Below, in pieces: positions 8,025 through 15,395 of a stretch of 64,000 nt of DNA (position 1 is its first letter; every line of letters begins with the position of its first letter). This stretch comes from Alloalcanivorax mobilis. GTDB taxonomy: Bacteria > Pseudomonadota > Gammaproteobacteria > Pseudomonadales > Alcanivoracaceae. The DNA lies in contig NZ_NMQZ01000004.1 of NCBI RefSeq assembly GCF_002864685.1, positions 1-64,000 of the forward strand, in the 5' to 3' direction. The notes beneath the pieces were generated by a model. It did no database searches. It saw nothing but the letters and a program-made list of their open reading frames with translations, and was not told where the DNA came from. A program made the translations under genes and the position numbers.

Positions 8025-8735
8025 ATGAGGCTGGATCGCTTTCTCGGCCAGCACCGGGCGCTGGGCCGGCGCACCGTGCGGCGGCTGCTGGCCGCCGGCC
8101 GGGTAACGGTGGATGGCCGGCCGGTGCGCGACGGCCACCACCCGGTGGACGGCTTCAGCCGGATCGTGCTGGATGACGAACCGCTGCAGGGCAAGCAGGC
8201 GCGCTATCTGATGCTGCATAAACCCACCGGCTGTGTCAGTGCCACTTTCGACCCACGGCACCCGACGGTGCTGGATCTGATCGACGGTGAAAGCGACGAA
8301 CTGCACCTGGCGGGCCGGCTGGATTTCAATACCACCGGTTTGCTGCTGCTCACCAACGATGGCCACTGGTCGCGCCGGCTGACCCGCCCGGGTGGGCACT
8401 GGCCCAAGGTTTACCGGGTGCGCACCGAAGACCCGATCGAAGACCATTACGCGGCGACTTTCGCCGCCGGCCTTCATTTTCGCTATGAGGACCTGACCAC
8501 GCGGCCCGCCGTGCTCGAAACCCTGGGTCGGTACGAGGCCCGCCTGACCCTGAGCGAAGGGCGCTATCATCACGTCAAGCGGCTGTTTGGCCATTTCAAT
8601 AACCGGGTGGTGGCGTTGCACCGCGAGCGCATCGGCCCGATCGTGCTGGACCCGGCCCTCGCCCCCGGGCAGTATCGCCCCCTCACCGATCAGGAAATTC
8701 ATCTGTGCCGCCAGGACCCGGAGACCCCGCCATGA
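8025..8735 (+). CDS. rsuA: RsuA-family 16S rRNA pseudouridine synthase
   Basis: 236 residues. An N-terminal S4 RNA-binding domain (MRLDRFLGQHRALGRRTVRRLL) is followed by the pseudouridine synthase fold with the catalytic aspartate in GRLDFNTTGLLLLTNDG and the family motif EGRYHHVKRLFGHFNNRVVALHR. RsuA makes pseudouridine 516 in 16S rRNA. The exact target is inferred from family, and a second RsuA-type gene follows at 9532, so which of the two is the orthologue is uncertain. The ATG at 8025 begins the S4 domain. The stop overlaps the next start (ATGA). Confidence 0.88.
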   Translation: MRLDRFLGQHRALGRRTVRRLLAAGRVTVDGRPVRDGHHPVDGFSRIVLDDEPLQGKQARYLMLHKPTGCVSATFDPRHPTVLDLIDGESDELHLAGRLDFNTTGLLLLTNDGHWSRRLTRPGGHWPKVYRVRTEDPIEDHYAATFAAGLHFRYEDLTTRPAVLETLGRYEARLTLSEGRYHHVKRLFGHFNNRVVALHRERIGPIVLDPALAPGQYRPLTDQEIHLCRQDPETPP

Positions 8736-8989
8736 CCACGGGCCATCACGACGCTCACCGCAACGACCCTTTGCACGGCATTACCCTTGAGCGCATGGTC
8801 ACCGAGCTGCAGGAAACGCTGGGCTGGCCGGAGCTGGCGCGGCGGCTGCCGATCCGCTGCTTTCAATTTCAGCCGAGCGTGAAATCCAGCCTGGCGTTTC
8901 TGCGCCGCACGCCCTGGTCGCGCGCCAAACTGGAAGGGCTGTACCGCGAGAGCCTGGGCCTCGAGCCGCTGCCGGAGCCGCGCCCATGA
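8732..8989 (+). CDS. VF530 (DUF2132) small DNA-binding-like protein
   Basis: 85 residues matching the VF530/DUF2132 family by its core: LHGITLERMVTELQETLGW, then RRLPIRCFQFQPSVKSSLAFLRRTPWSRAKLE. Members are small helical proteins with a SAP/VHS-like fold suggested to bind DNA; no cellular role is established. It overlaps the pseudouridine synthase gene by four bases upstream and the NYN gene by four bases downstream, so the three are translationally coupled. This puts it in an RNA-modification operon, which hints at nucleic-acid binding (inference). Confidence 0.85.
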   Translation: MTTGHHDAHRNDPLHGITLERMVTELQETLGWPELARRLPIRCFQFQPSVKSSLAFLRRTPWSRAKLEGLYRESLGLEPLPEPRP

Positions 8990-9462
8990 CCCGCGTGGCG
9001 GTGTTCGTGGACGTGCAGAATCTCTATTACACCGCCCGGCAGACGTTCCAGAGCAACGTGGATTACAACGCGCTCTGGGCGCGCGTCACCGGCGGCCGCC
9101 AGGTGGTCGCCGCCCACGCCTACGCGGTGGACCGGGGCGACGAAAAGCAACGGCAGTTCCAGAACATCCTGCGCGCCATCGGTTTCAACGTGAAGCTCAA
9201 GCCGTTCGTGCAACGCGCCGACGGCTCGGCGAAAGGCGATTGGGACGTGGGCATCACCATCGATATCCTGGAACAGGCCGCCGACGCGGACGTGATCGTG
9301 CTGGCCTCCGGCGACGGTGACTTCGCCATTCTCGCCGAGCACATCCGCGCCAAACACGGCTGCCGGGTGGAGGTCTACGGCGTGCAGGCGCTCACCGCCG
9401 CCGCCCTGGCCCGCGCCGCTGACCAGTTCGTGCCCATTGAGGGCGGCCTTCTGTTGAAATAA
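8986..9462 (+). CDS. NYN-domain (LabA/DUF88-like) ribonuclease
   Basis: 158 residues covering a single PIN-like NYN domain. The conserved acidic residues are visible: D9 in AVFVDVQNLYY, the DWDVGITIDIL block, and the SGDGDF motif that completes the metal site. NYN proteins are metal-dependent RNases or RNA-processing factors. It is translationally coupled to the VF530 gene (ATGA) and followed by another RsuA-type synthase after about 70 bp. The whole group therefore looks like an rRNA maturation or RNA quality-control operon (inferred from context). No fused domain is present. Confidence 0.85.
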   Translation: MTRVAVFVDVQNLYYTARQTFQSNVDYNALWARVTGGRQVVAAHAYAVDRGDEKQRQFQNILRAIGFNVKLKPFVQRADGSAKGDWDVGITIDILEQAADADVIVLASGDGDFAILAEHIRAKHGCRVEVYGVQALTAAALARAADQFVPIEGGLLLK

Positions 9463-9531
9463 GGGGTGTTGGAATCACCGTTGCCGGAAGGGGCGGTTGA
9501 GACAAGCACCGTTGCGATGAGTGTGGTGGAG

Positions 9532-10260
9532 ATGAGCGAGACTTCCGTGCGTCTGGATTTCTTTGTGGCCCACGCCGCTGGCGTGACCCGCAAGCAGGCC
9601 AAGGCGCTGATTCGCGCCGGCCGGGTGGCGCTGCTTGATGGCACCGGCCAGCCGCGGGCCGGCAAAGCCAACACCGCGGTGGCCGCCGCCGACCGGGTGC
9701 TGCTGGATGGCCAGCCGCTGGCATTGCCCGGCCACCGTTACCTGATGATCCACAAGCCCGCCGGGGTGGTGTGCGCCACCCGCGACGGCACTCTGCCCAC
9801 CGTGATGGACCTGCTGCCTGGCGCCGAGCGCGAGAATCTGCGCATCGTCGGCCGGCTTGACCGCGACACCACCGGCCTGCTGCTGCTGACCAGCGACGGT
9901 GACTGGTCGCACCGCCTCACCGCGCCCCGCCAGCGCTGCGCCAAGCGCTACCGGGTGACCACCGCCGAGCCGCTCAGCGACAGCCAGGCCCGGCAACTGG
10001 CCGACGGCGTGGTGCTCAAGGACAACCCACGCCCGACCCGCCCCGCCGGGGTGCAACGGCTCGACTCGGGCGGCCTGTTGTTAAGCCTGGAAGAGGGCCG
10101 TTACCACCAGGTAAAACGGATGCTGGCGGCGGTCGGCAATCGGGTGGTGGCGCTGCATCGCGAAGCGGTCGGGGCAATCGAACTGGACCCGGCCCTGGCG
10201 CCCGGTGAATGGCGTCAACTGAGCGCGGCGGAAGTGGCGTCGGTGGGCGCGGACGCCTGA
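9532..10260 (+). CDS. Second RsuA-family pseudouridine synthase
   Basis: 242 residues with an S4 domain (VRLDFFVAHAAGVTRKQAKALIRAG) and the catalytic motif GRLDRDTTGLLLLTSDG. The closing block EEGRYHQVKRMLAAVGNRVVALHRE is typical of RsuA, RluE and RluF relatives. I place the start at the ATG at 9532 because GTGGAG lies just before it and the S4 domain begins there; a GTG at 9466 or an ATG at 9517 would add 22 or 5 residues. It and the gene at 8025 are paralogues within one cluster. The rRNA target of this one is not clear from sequence. Confidence 0.85.
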   Translation: MSETSVRLDFFVAHAAGVTRKQAKALIRAGRVALLDGTGQPRAGKANTAVAAADRVLLDGQPLALPGHRYLMIHKPAGVVCATRDGTLPTVMDLLPGAERENLRIVGRLDRDTTGLLLLTSDGDWSHRLTAPRQRCAKRYRVTTAEPLSDSQARQLADGVVLKDNPRPTRPAGVQRLDSGGLLLSLEEGRYHQVKRMLAAVGNRVVALHREAVGAIELDPALAPGEWRQLSAAEVASVGADA

Positions 10261-10261
10261 T

Positions 10262-10807
10262 TCAGGGCGCGCGCCAGCCGGCGAACAGCCGCTTGAGCGC
10301 GGCCGCGCCCAGGCGGTTCATTGCCTCGATGTTGCGTTCGGGAATCTGGTCCGCGTCCGGGTAGTGCTCCAGGGCCCGGCTCAGGCTGTCTTCGCGCAGT
10401 ATGTGCAGAATCGGATACGGCGCCCGGTTGGTGTAGTTTTCCGCGTCGCCGGGGGCGGTGCCGGCGAACTGGTAGGCGGGGTGGAAGCTGGCGACCTGAT
10501 AGGCGTCGCCGTCGCCATGATTTTCCAGCAGCGCGTCCACCTGATCGAGAAAATCATTGTAATCGAGGAAATCGGCGAGCATCGCCGGCACCACCAGCAG
10601 GGTGGTCTCGCGCTCGCCGGCGGCGCTGTCGTCGAGCCGCCGCAGTTCGGCGCTCAGCTGCGCCAGCAGTTGCGCCTCGCCGGTGGCGTCGCTGACCACG
10701 ATCGCCACCTGGTCGCGGCCATAGGGCTGACTCGCGAACGGGCACAGCCCCAGGCCGATCACCGCCTGCTCCAGCCATTGCCGGGTGCGTTGTTCGATCT
10801 CGTTCAT
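10262..10807 (-). CDS. DUF1415 family protein
   Basis: 181 residues matching DUF1415, recognised by WLEQAVIGLGLCPFA at the N terminus and the block FHPAYQFAGTAPGDAENYTNRAPYPILHILRE in the middle. No catalytic function is established for the family. The protein is soluble, with no signal peptide or membrane segment. It shares a 4-base start/stop overlap (ATGA) with the MOSC gene, which precedes it in the same direction, and ends one base after the convergent pseudouridine synthase gene. Confidence 0.88.
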   Translation of the reverse strand: MNEIEQRTRQWLEQAVIGLGLCPFASQPYGRDQVAIVVSDATGEAQLLAQLSAELRRLDDSAAGERETTLLVVPAMLADFLDYNDFLDQVDALLENHGDGDAYQVASFHPAYQFAGTAPGDAENYTNRAPYPILHILREDSLSRALEHYPDADQIPERNIEAMNRLGAAALKRLFAGWRAP

Positions 10808-11277
10808 GGGCGCGGCTCCGGATTGATGTCGATGTGATCGCCTTCACGGATCACGCCGGTGCCGAGAATCTCCGCGCGCAACCCGCCACGGCCCAGCAGT
10901 GAGCGGATCACCTCGCGTGGCGCCAGCCCGGGACGCGCCAGCAAATGCCCCACCACCGTGCACGGCTCGCACAGCTCGACGCCGCGCAACAGCACATCGC
11001 CGACCTGGAAGCGGCGGCCCGGCAAGTCGTTCAACGCCAGACCTTCGGTGAGCACGTTGCGCCGCAACGTGGCCGGGTCGACCGGGGCGCCGTGGCGCTC
11101 GGCGAAAGCGCGCACCTGCTCCCATTCGATCAGGGTGATCTGCTGTTCCGGGGCGTTGCCCCGGCGGTAGTGGCGGTCGCCGACGATGCCACAGCCCGAG
11201 CGGACCTGGACCGCCGGCTGGCGGTGAATCGGCGCACGCTTTTCAGCGGCGGTGTAGAGGGCGCGGACGCGGGCCAT
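10804..11277 (-). CDS. MOSC-domain protein
   Basis: 157 residues forming one MOSC (molybdenum cofactor sulfurase C-terminal-like) domain, with GDRHYRRGNAPEQQITLIEWE, the RRNVLTEGLALNDLPGRRF block and the cysteine motif GVELCEPCTVVG. Stand-alone MOSC proteins such as YiiM and YuaD bind or transfer Moco, often to reduce N-hydroxylated compounds. The start chosen is ATG at 11277, where similarity to the family begins; a frame open to 11412 has no start signal. It is coupled to the DUF1415 gene. The moaB-moeA genes for the same cofactor lie near 61 kb. Confidence 0.85.
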   Translation of the reverse strand: MARVRALYTAAEKRAPIHRQPAVQVRSGCGIVGDRHYRRGNAPEQQITLIEWEQVRAFAERHGAPVDPATLRRNVLTEGLALNDLPGRRFQVGDVLLRGVELCEPCTVVGHLLARPGLAPREVIRSLLGRGGLRAEILGTGVIREGDHIDINPEPRP

Positions 11278-11413
11278 GGCGGATGCTCGGCGGTGGACAG
11301 TGGCCGCCATGGTAACGGCCCTTGGCGCCGCCGTCAGCGCAATCGCGCGCGCAGGGCCAGCACATCCACCGGGCGCCGCCGGCCAGGGCAAAGAGCCGCG
11401 CTGGACAAGCACC

Positions 11414-11428
11414 TGTCATTTTCGGACA
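11414..11428. promoter_or_regulatory. TGTC-N7-GACA inverted repeat upstream of AraC gene
   Basis: An inverted repeat, TGTC and GACA separated by ATTTTCG, lies 28 bases before the start of the AraC-type regulator gene, in the gap shared with the divergent MOSC gene. Its position fits an autoregulatory operator. This is a proposal from position and symmetry only. Confidence 0.35.
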
Positions 11429-11456
11429 AAGCCGCGAACAGGTGTATCTTTCCCGG

Positions 11457-12509
11457 ATGAATACGCCGCCGCCCGTCTTCGCCAGCCTGGTCACTGATCG
11501 CACGCCGATCCCGGTGAACTACGTGCGCAATCTTCTGGAGCTGGTGGAGGAGTTCGGCCTCGACACCGCAGACTTACTGAAGCAGATGGGACTGACTGCC
11601 GAGCAGGTGTACAGCCCGGCGCCGGCGCTGCGTTTCGAGCAGTTCCGCCGGGTCATGGACGGCGCCCGCGCGATGACCGGCGATGCGGCCATCGGCCTGG
11701 CGCTGGGCCGGCAGTTAACGGTCACCGCGCATGGCCTGCTCGGCTACGCGGCGATCAGCAGTGCCAATCTGGGCGAGGCGTTGGGCCTGCTTGAGCGTTA
11801 TTTCCGCACCCGCACCCGGCTGTGTTTGCCGCGCCTGCGGGTGCAAGGCGATGGGGTACGCTTCTGCCTCGCCGAGCCTTATCCGCTCGGCGATATCCGC
11901 GTGCCTTATCTGGAGGTGGTGACCGCCGCCCTGGTCAGCGGGTTGCGTTACCTGCTCGCCGGTCGCTTCCGCGACGCCACCCTGGAGCTGCCCTACGCGG
12001 CACCGCCGCACGCGGCGCGCTACCCGCAGGTGCTGGGGATGCCGGTGCGCTTCGGCCAGCCGGTGGCGGCGCTGTGCTTCCCCGCCGCGCTGATGGCCGA
12101 GCCGTTTTCCCTGGCCGACCCCACTTCCCGGCAAATGGCGGCGCAGAAGTGCGAACAGGAACTGCTGCGCCTGGAAGCTGATCAGGACTGGGCCTCGCGG
12201 GTGCGCGCCCGGCTAATGCAGGCTGAAGGGATGTTGCCCAGCCTCGATCAACTGGCGGCCAGCTTTCATCTCACCTCGCGCACCCTGCGCCGCTATCTGG
12301 CCGCCGTCGGCGTGGGCTATCGCGACCTGCTCGACGAAGTGCGCATGGCCCGCGCGGTGCGCTATCTGCAAGACAACCTGCCGGTGCAGCAGGTCGCCGA
12401 CCTGCTCGGTTACGCCGAGCCCAGCAATTTTACCCGTGCCTTCCGCCGTTGGACCGGTCACCCACCCAGTTTTTATCAGGGCGTTGTTCAGAGGCTCCCA
12501 GGCGGCTGA
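11457..12509 (+). CDS. AraC-family transcriptional regulator
   Basis: 350 residues. The N-terminal ligand-binding region (about 15-225) is of the arabinose-binding-domain type found in OruR and ArgR-like AraC members. The C-terminal double helix-turn-helix spans about 240-340, with LTSRTLRRYLAAVGVGYRDLLDEVRMARA and VADLLGYAEPSNFTRAFRRWTGHPPS. The start is the ATG at 11457. Regulators of this class often control a neighbouring lipid or amino-acid catabolic gene; the SDR gene 164 bp downstream on the same strand is the nearest candidate target (inference). Confidence 0.88.
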   Translation: MNTPPPVFASLVTDRTPIPVNYVRNLLELVEEFGLDTADLLKQMGLTAEQVYSPAPALRFEQFRRVMDGARAMTGDAAIGLALGRQLTVTAHGLLGYAAISSANLGEALGLLERYFRTRTRLCLPRLRVQGDGVRFCLAEPYPLGDIRVPYLEVVTAALVSGLRYLLAGRFRDATLELPYAAPPHAARYPQVLGMPVRFGQPVAALCFPAALMAEPFSLADPTSRQMAAQKCEQELLRLEADQDWASRVRARLMQAEGMLPSLDQLAASFHLTSRTLRRYLAAVGVGYRDLLDEVRMARAVRYLQDNLPVQQVADLLGYAEPSNFTRAFRRWTGHPPSFYQGVVQRLPGG

Positions 12510-12673
12510 TCCGCCCGCGCGTTGGCTTTTGGCGCGGATCGTCGCGCTGTTCCTCGACACAAGGCACAATCGTCCCTTTCGCCGAGCCCTCGCCCGCCGT
12601 TCGCGGGTACAACGAGGGCCGGTGTTTATCGTTTGCGCGCCGCCTGAAGCGGGCGCCAGGAGAGGAGAAAACC

Positions 12674-13420
12674 ATGTTTGAAATGACCGGTAAACGGGTT
12701 CTGATCACCGGCGCGTCCAGTGGGTTTGGCGCCCATTTCGCCGTTGCCCTGGCCAAGCAGGGCGCCGATCTGGTGCTGGCCGCCCGCCGCGTCGAGAAAC
12801 TTGAGCAGACCGCGCAAGCGGTGCGCGATCTCGGTCGCGAAGCCCTGGTGGTGCCCATGGACGTGGCCGACCACGCCAGTGTGGAGAAGGCGTTCGCCGA
12901 CATGCCCGCCCTGGACGTGGTGGTCAACAACGCCGGCATTACCCGCGAAGGCAGCACCGACCGGATCGACGCCGAGGATTGGAACGCGGTGATCGACACC
13001 AACCTCAATGGGGTCTGGGCGGTCAGCAAGTTCGCGATCCAGCAATGGCGTCGCGACGAGCGCCCCGGCAACCTGATCAACATCGCTTCGATTCTGGGGC
13101 TGCGGGTCGGCGCCATGCTCGCCCCCTACACCGCCTCGAAAGCCGCGGTGGTGCAACTGACACAGTCCATCGCCCTGGATTACGCCCGCTACAACATCCG
13201 CTGCAACGCCATTTGCCCGGGCTATTTTGAAACCGACATCAACCGCGAATTCTTCCAGGGGCCCCACGGCGCCAAGCTGATCAAGCGGATTCCCTATCAC
13301 CGCCTCGGGCAGATCGACGAACTGGTCGGCCCACTGCTGTTGCTCGCCTCCGACGCTTCCAGCTACATGAGCGGCGCCGCCCTTCCGGTGGATGGCGCGC
13401 ATTTGTGTAATACGCTTTAG
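12674..13420 (+). CDS. SDR-family oxidoreductase
   Basis: 248 residues of a classical short-chain dehydrogenase/reductase. The cofactor motif is TGASSGFG (residues 12-19), followed by NNAG at 85-88 and the catalytic triad S139, Y152, K156 (PYTASK). R38/R39 after the second strand (AARR) suggests NADP(H). Length and C-terminal pattern (SSYMSGAALPVDGA) match FabG-like or 3-hydroxyacyl/steroid dehydrogenases; the substrate is unknown. AGAGGAG lies seven bases before the ATG. It sits between the AraC gene and a heptanucleotide repeat, so it is probably a single-gene unit. Confidence 0.88.
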   Translation: MFEMTGKRVLITGASSGFGAHFAVALAKQGADLVLAARRVEKLEQTAQAVRDLGREALVVPMDVADHASVEKAFADMPALDVVVNNAGITREGSTDRIDAEDWNAVIDTNLNGVWAVSKFAIQQWRRDERPGNLINIASILGLRVGAMLAPYTASKAAVVQLTQSIALDYARYNIRCNAICPGYFETDINREFFQGPHGAKLIKRIPYHRLGQIDELVGPLLLLASDASSYMSGAALPVDGAHLCNTL

Positions 13421-13422
13421 GG

Positions 13423-13635
13423 CGTTAGACGTCTGACGCCGGACGCCGGACGCCGGACGCCGGACGCCAGACGCCAGACGCCAGACGCTAAACCCGCGTC
13501 TGCCAGGCTTGGTGTGTTTTCTGCGAGACCCCGTGCAAACAGATAGGTTCGCGGAGGCATTCCAGGAAACACCCCATCGATCTCCGCACCGGGTTTAGCG
13601 TCCGGCGTCCGGCGTCCGGCGTCTAGCGTCAAGCG
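13423..13635. repeat. Heptanucleotide inverted array (CGCCGGA family)
   Basis: Ten tandem 7-bp units fill 13423-13492 (four CGCCGGA, three CGCCAGA and variants), starting two bases after the SDR stop codon. Six reverse-complement units (TCCGGCG and variants) fill 13594-13635. The inner ends form an exact 11-bp inverted repeat, CGCTAAACCCG at 13486-13496 and CGGGTTTAGCG at 13590-13600, around a unique core of about 93 bp. The same plan recurs at other gene ends in this window. Confidence 0.9.
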
Positions 13636-13686
13636 TCCGCCCACCCTTGACACCCCTTCCTCGCCAGGCCTAGTCTTTGAATCAAG

Positions 13687-13706
13687 ATTAATGAAGTCTC
13701 ATTGAT
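13687..13706. promoter_or_regulatory. Candidate operator of the TetR regulator
   Basis: ATTAATGA and TCATTGAT face each other across AGTC (one mismatch in eight), ending 23 bases before the proposed TetR start. Position and symmetry fit an autoregulatory TetR operator. Confidence 0.5.
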
Positions 13707-13729
13707 TGCGTCGACACCGGAGGATGACC

Positions 13730-14419
13730 GTGAGTGCAGCCCGTAATCCACGCGCGCCCCGCCGCAGCGAGAACGAAACCCGCGACCGCTTGATCGATAC
13801 CGCTGAGCGTCTGTGGGCGGACGAGGGGCTGGGCTCGGTGTCGCTGAACCGCATCCGCAAGGAAGCCGGTGAGAAAAACGCCTCGGTGATCAACTATCAC
13901 TTTGGCTCCGAAGAGGGGCTGCTGCTGGCGGTGCTGCGCCGCCATTGGGACGCCATTATCGCCGACCGCCGGGCGCGGCTGGCCACCATCAATCGCGGTG
14001 ACGGAGTGGCCGCCGTACAAGGCTTGGCGGAGGCGATGGTATTGCCGTTCGCGGCCACCCTGACCACCCCGGAAAAGCCCTCCTGCTACGTGCAACTGAT
14101 GGCTCAGTGGTATCGCAGCCCGGCCTGGCGCAACGCCAAATCACTGAGCGGCTGGAACGACAACGCGGTGCGTGAAACCGAGCTGGTGGCGATCGACATC
14201 CTGCCCGAGCTGCCGGCCTGGGTAGTGGTGCAACGAATGCGCTTTCTGATCGGCATGGGCATCAATGTGCTGGCCGATTGGGAGAGCGCCGAGCGGCTAG
14301 CGCAAAAGCCGGCCGGGCATCTGCCGCGTCAGGTGGTGATCACCATGCTGATCGACAGCCATATCAATTTGCTCGGCGGTGCATGCGCCGCCTGGCTGAA
14401 GGAGGAAGAGACTCCCTGA
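13730..14419 (+). CDS. TetR-family transcriptional regulator
   Basis: 229 residues. The N-terminal helix-turn-helix (about 18-65) contains TRDRLIDTAERLWADEGLGSVSLNRIRKEAGEKNASVINYHFGSEEGLL (read in parts: the YHFGS recognition helix end is clear). The ligand-binding C-terminal half is divergent. GGAGG at 13719-13723 is six bases before the GTG at 13730 but directly abuts an in-frame ATG at 13724, so GTG is the better start. The dioxygenase gene begins 28 bp downstream on the same strand, so the regulator probably controls that gene and itself through the palindrome at 13687. Confidence 0.85.
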   Translation: MSAARNPRAPRRSENETRDRLIDTAERLWADEGLGSVSLNRIRKEAGEKNASVINYHFGSEEGLLLAVLRRHWDAIIADRRARLATINRGDGVAAVQGLAEAMVLPFAATLTTPEKPSCYVQLMAQWYRSPAWRNAKSLSGWNDNAVRETELVAIDILPELPAWVVVQRMRFLIGMGINVLADWESAERLAQKPAGHLPRQVVITMLIDSHINLLGGACAAWLKEEETP

Positions 14420-14447
14420 GACTTTCCGACAAAAAGGAGAACAACCG

Positions 14448-15344
14448 ATGTCGTATCGCAATATTGAAGTCCGCAAAGTCACCCCGCGCCTGGGCGCGGA
14501 AATTCACGGCGTGGATCTGAGCCAGGAACTGGAAGAGGACACCCTGGCGGAGATTCGCCGGGCCCTGGTGGACAACCAGGTGATTTTTTTTCGCGATCAG
14601 GACATGACCCTGGATCAGCACAAGGCGTTCGGTCGCCGCTTCGGCGAACTGCATGTGCACCCGGCGGCCAAATCGCCAGAAGGTCACCCGGAGGTGCTGC
14701 CGATCCACGCCGATGAACACTCCCGCTACGTGGCCGGCGAAGCCTGGCACACCGATGTGTCCTGCGATGAAGAACCACCAATGGCCAGCATTCTGCGCCT
14801 GCACACGGTGCCCGAATGCGGCGGTGATACGCTGTTTTCCAGCATGTACGCCGCCTACGATGCGCTGTCGCCGCGCATGAAGGAATTTTTGAAAAGTTGC
14901 AAGGCGGTGCATTCCGGTGAGCACGTTTACCGTGGCTATTATCAGACCGGAAAAGGCCAGCGAGAGGACACCCAGAACGCTTTCCCTGAGCATGAGCATC
15001 CGGTGATCCGCACGCACCCGGAAAGTGGCCGCCAGTCACTGTATGTGAATTCCGGGTTCACCACTCGCATCGTCGGGCTGAATAAAGACGAAAGCGACGC
15101 GTTGCTGAAATTCCTTTTCAATCACATTGCCCAGCCCCAGTTTCATTGCCGCTTCAACTGGCGCAAGAACTCCATCGCCTTTTGGGATAACCGCTGCGTG
15201 CAACATTACGCCATGTGGGATTACTACCCGGAAGTGCGCAGTGGTTACCGGGTAACGATCAAGGGCGACCGGCCTTATTTCGACAGCGAAGGCGTGGAAG
15301 GCGAGCTCAATCTGGCGCCCCACCGGCGCGTGCGGGCGGCTTGA
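14448..15344 (+). CDS. TauD/TfdA-family 2-oxoglutarate-dependent dioxygenase (AtsK-like)
   Basis: 298 residues of the Fe(II)/2-oxoglutarate dioxygenase family. The iron ligands are H101 and D103 (WHTDVS) and H253 (VQHYAMWDY); R268 fits the 2-oxoglutarate-binding arginine. The overall pattern resembles AtsK, which releases sulfate and aldehyde from alkyl sulfates, as much as TauD (taurine) or TfdA (2,4-D). Substrate therefore remains open. AAGGAG lies eight bases before the ATG. The TetR gene upstream probably forms an operon with it. An SdsA-like alkyl sulfatase is encoded 20 kb away at 35483. Confidence 0.85.
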   Translation: MSYRNIEVRKVTPRLGAEIHGVDLSQELEEDTLAEIRRALVDNQVIFFRDQDMTLDQHKAFGRRFGELHVHPAAKSPEGHPEVLPIHADEHSRYVAGEAWHTDVSCDEEPPMASILRLHTVPECGGDTLFSSMYAAYDALSPRMKEFLKSCKAVHSGEHVYRGYYQTGKGQREDTQNAFPEHEHPVIRTHPESGRQSLYVNSGFTTRIVGLNKDESDALLKFLFNHIAQPQFHCRFNWRKNSIAFWDNRCVQHYAMWDYYPEVRSGYRVTIKGDRPYFDSEGVEGELNLAPHRRVRAA

Positions 15345-15351
15345 TACAGGG

Positions 15352-15393
15352 CGTCTGACGTCTGACGTCCGACGTCCGACGTCCGACGCCCGG
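15352..15393. repeat. Heptanucleotide array (CGTCCGA), one-sided
   Basis: Six tandem 7-bp units: two CGTCTGA, three CGTCCGA and one degenerate end unit. They lie in the 51-bp gap between the dioxygenase stop and the convergent livF stop. No facing inverted array is present here, unlike at 13423 and 56755. Confidence 0.85.
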
Positions 15394-15395
15394 AT

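Noticed and set aside
13423-13635. CRISPR array
   Set aside because: Repeat units are only 7 bp, contiguous and without spacers, and no cas genes are present.
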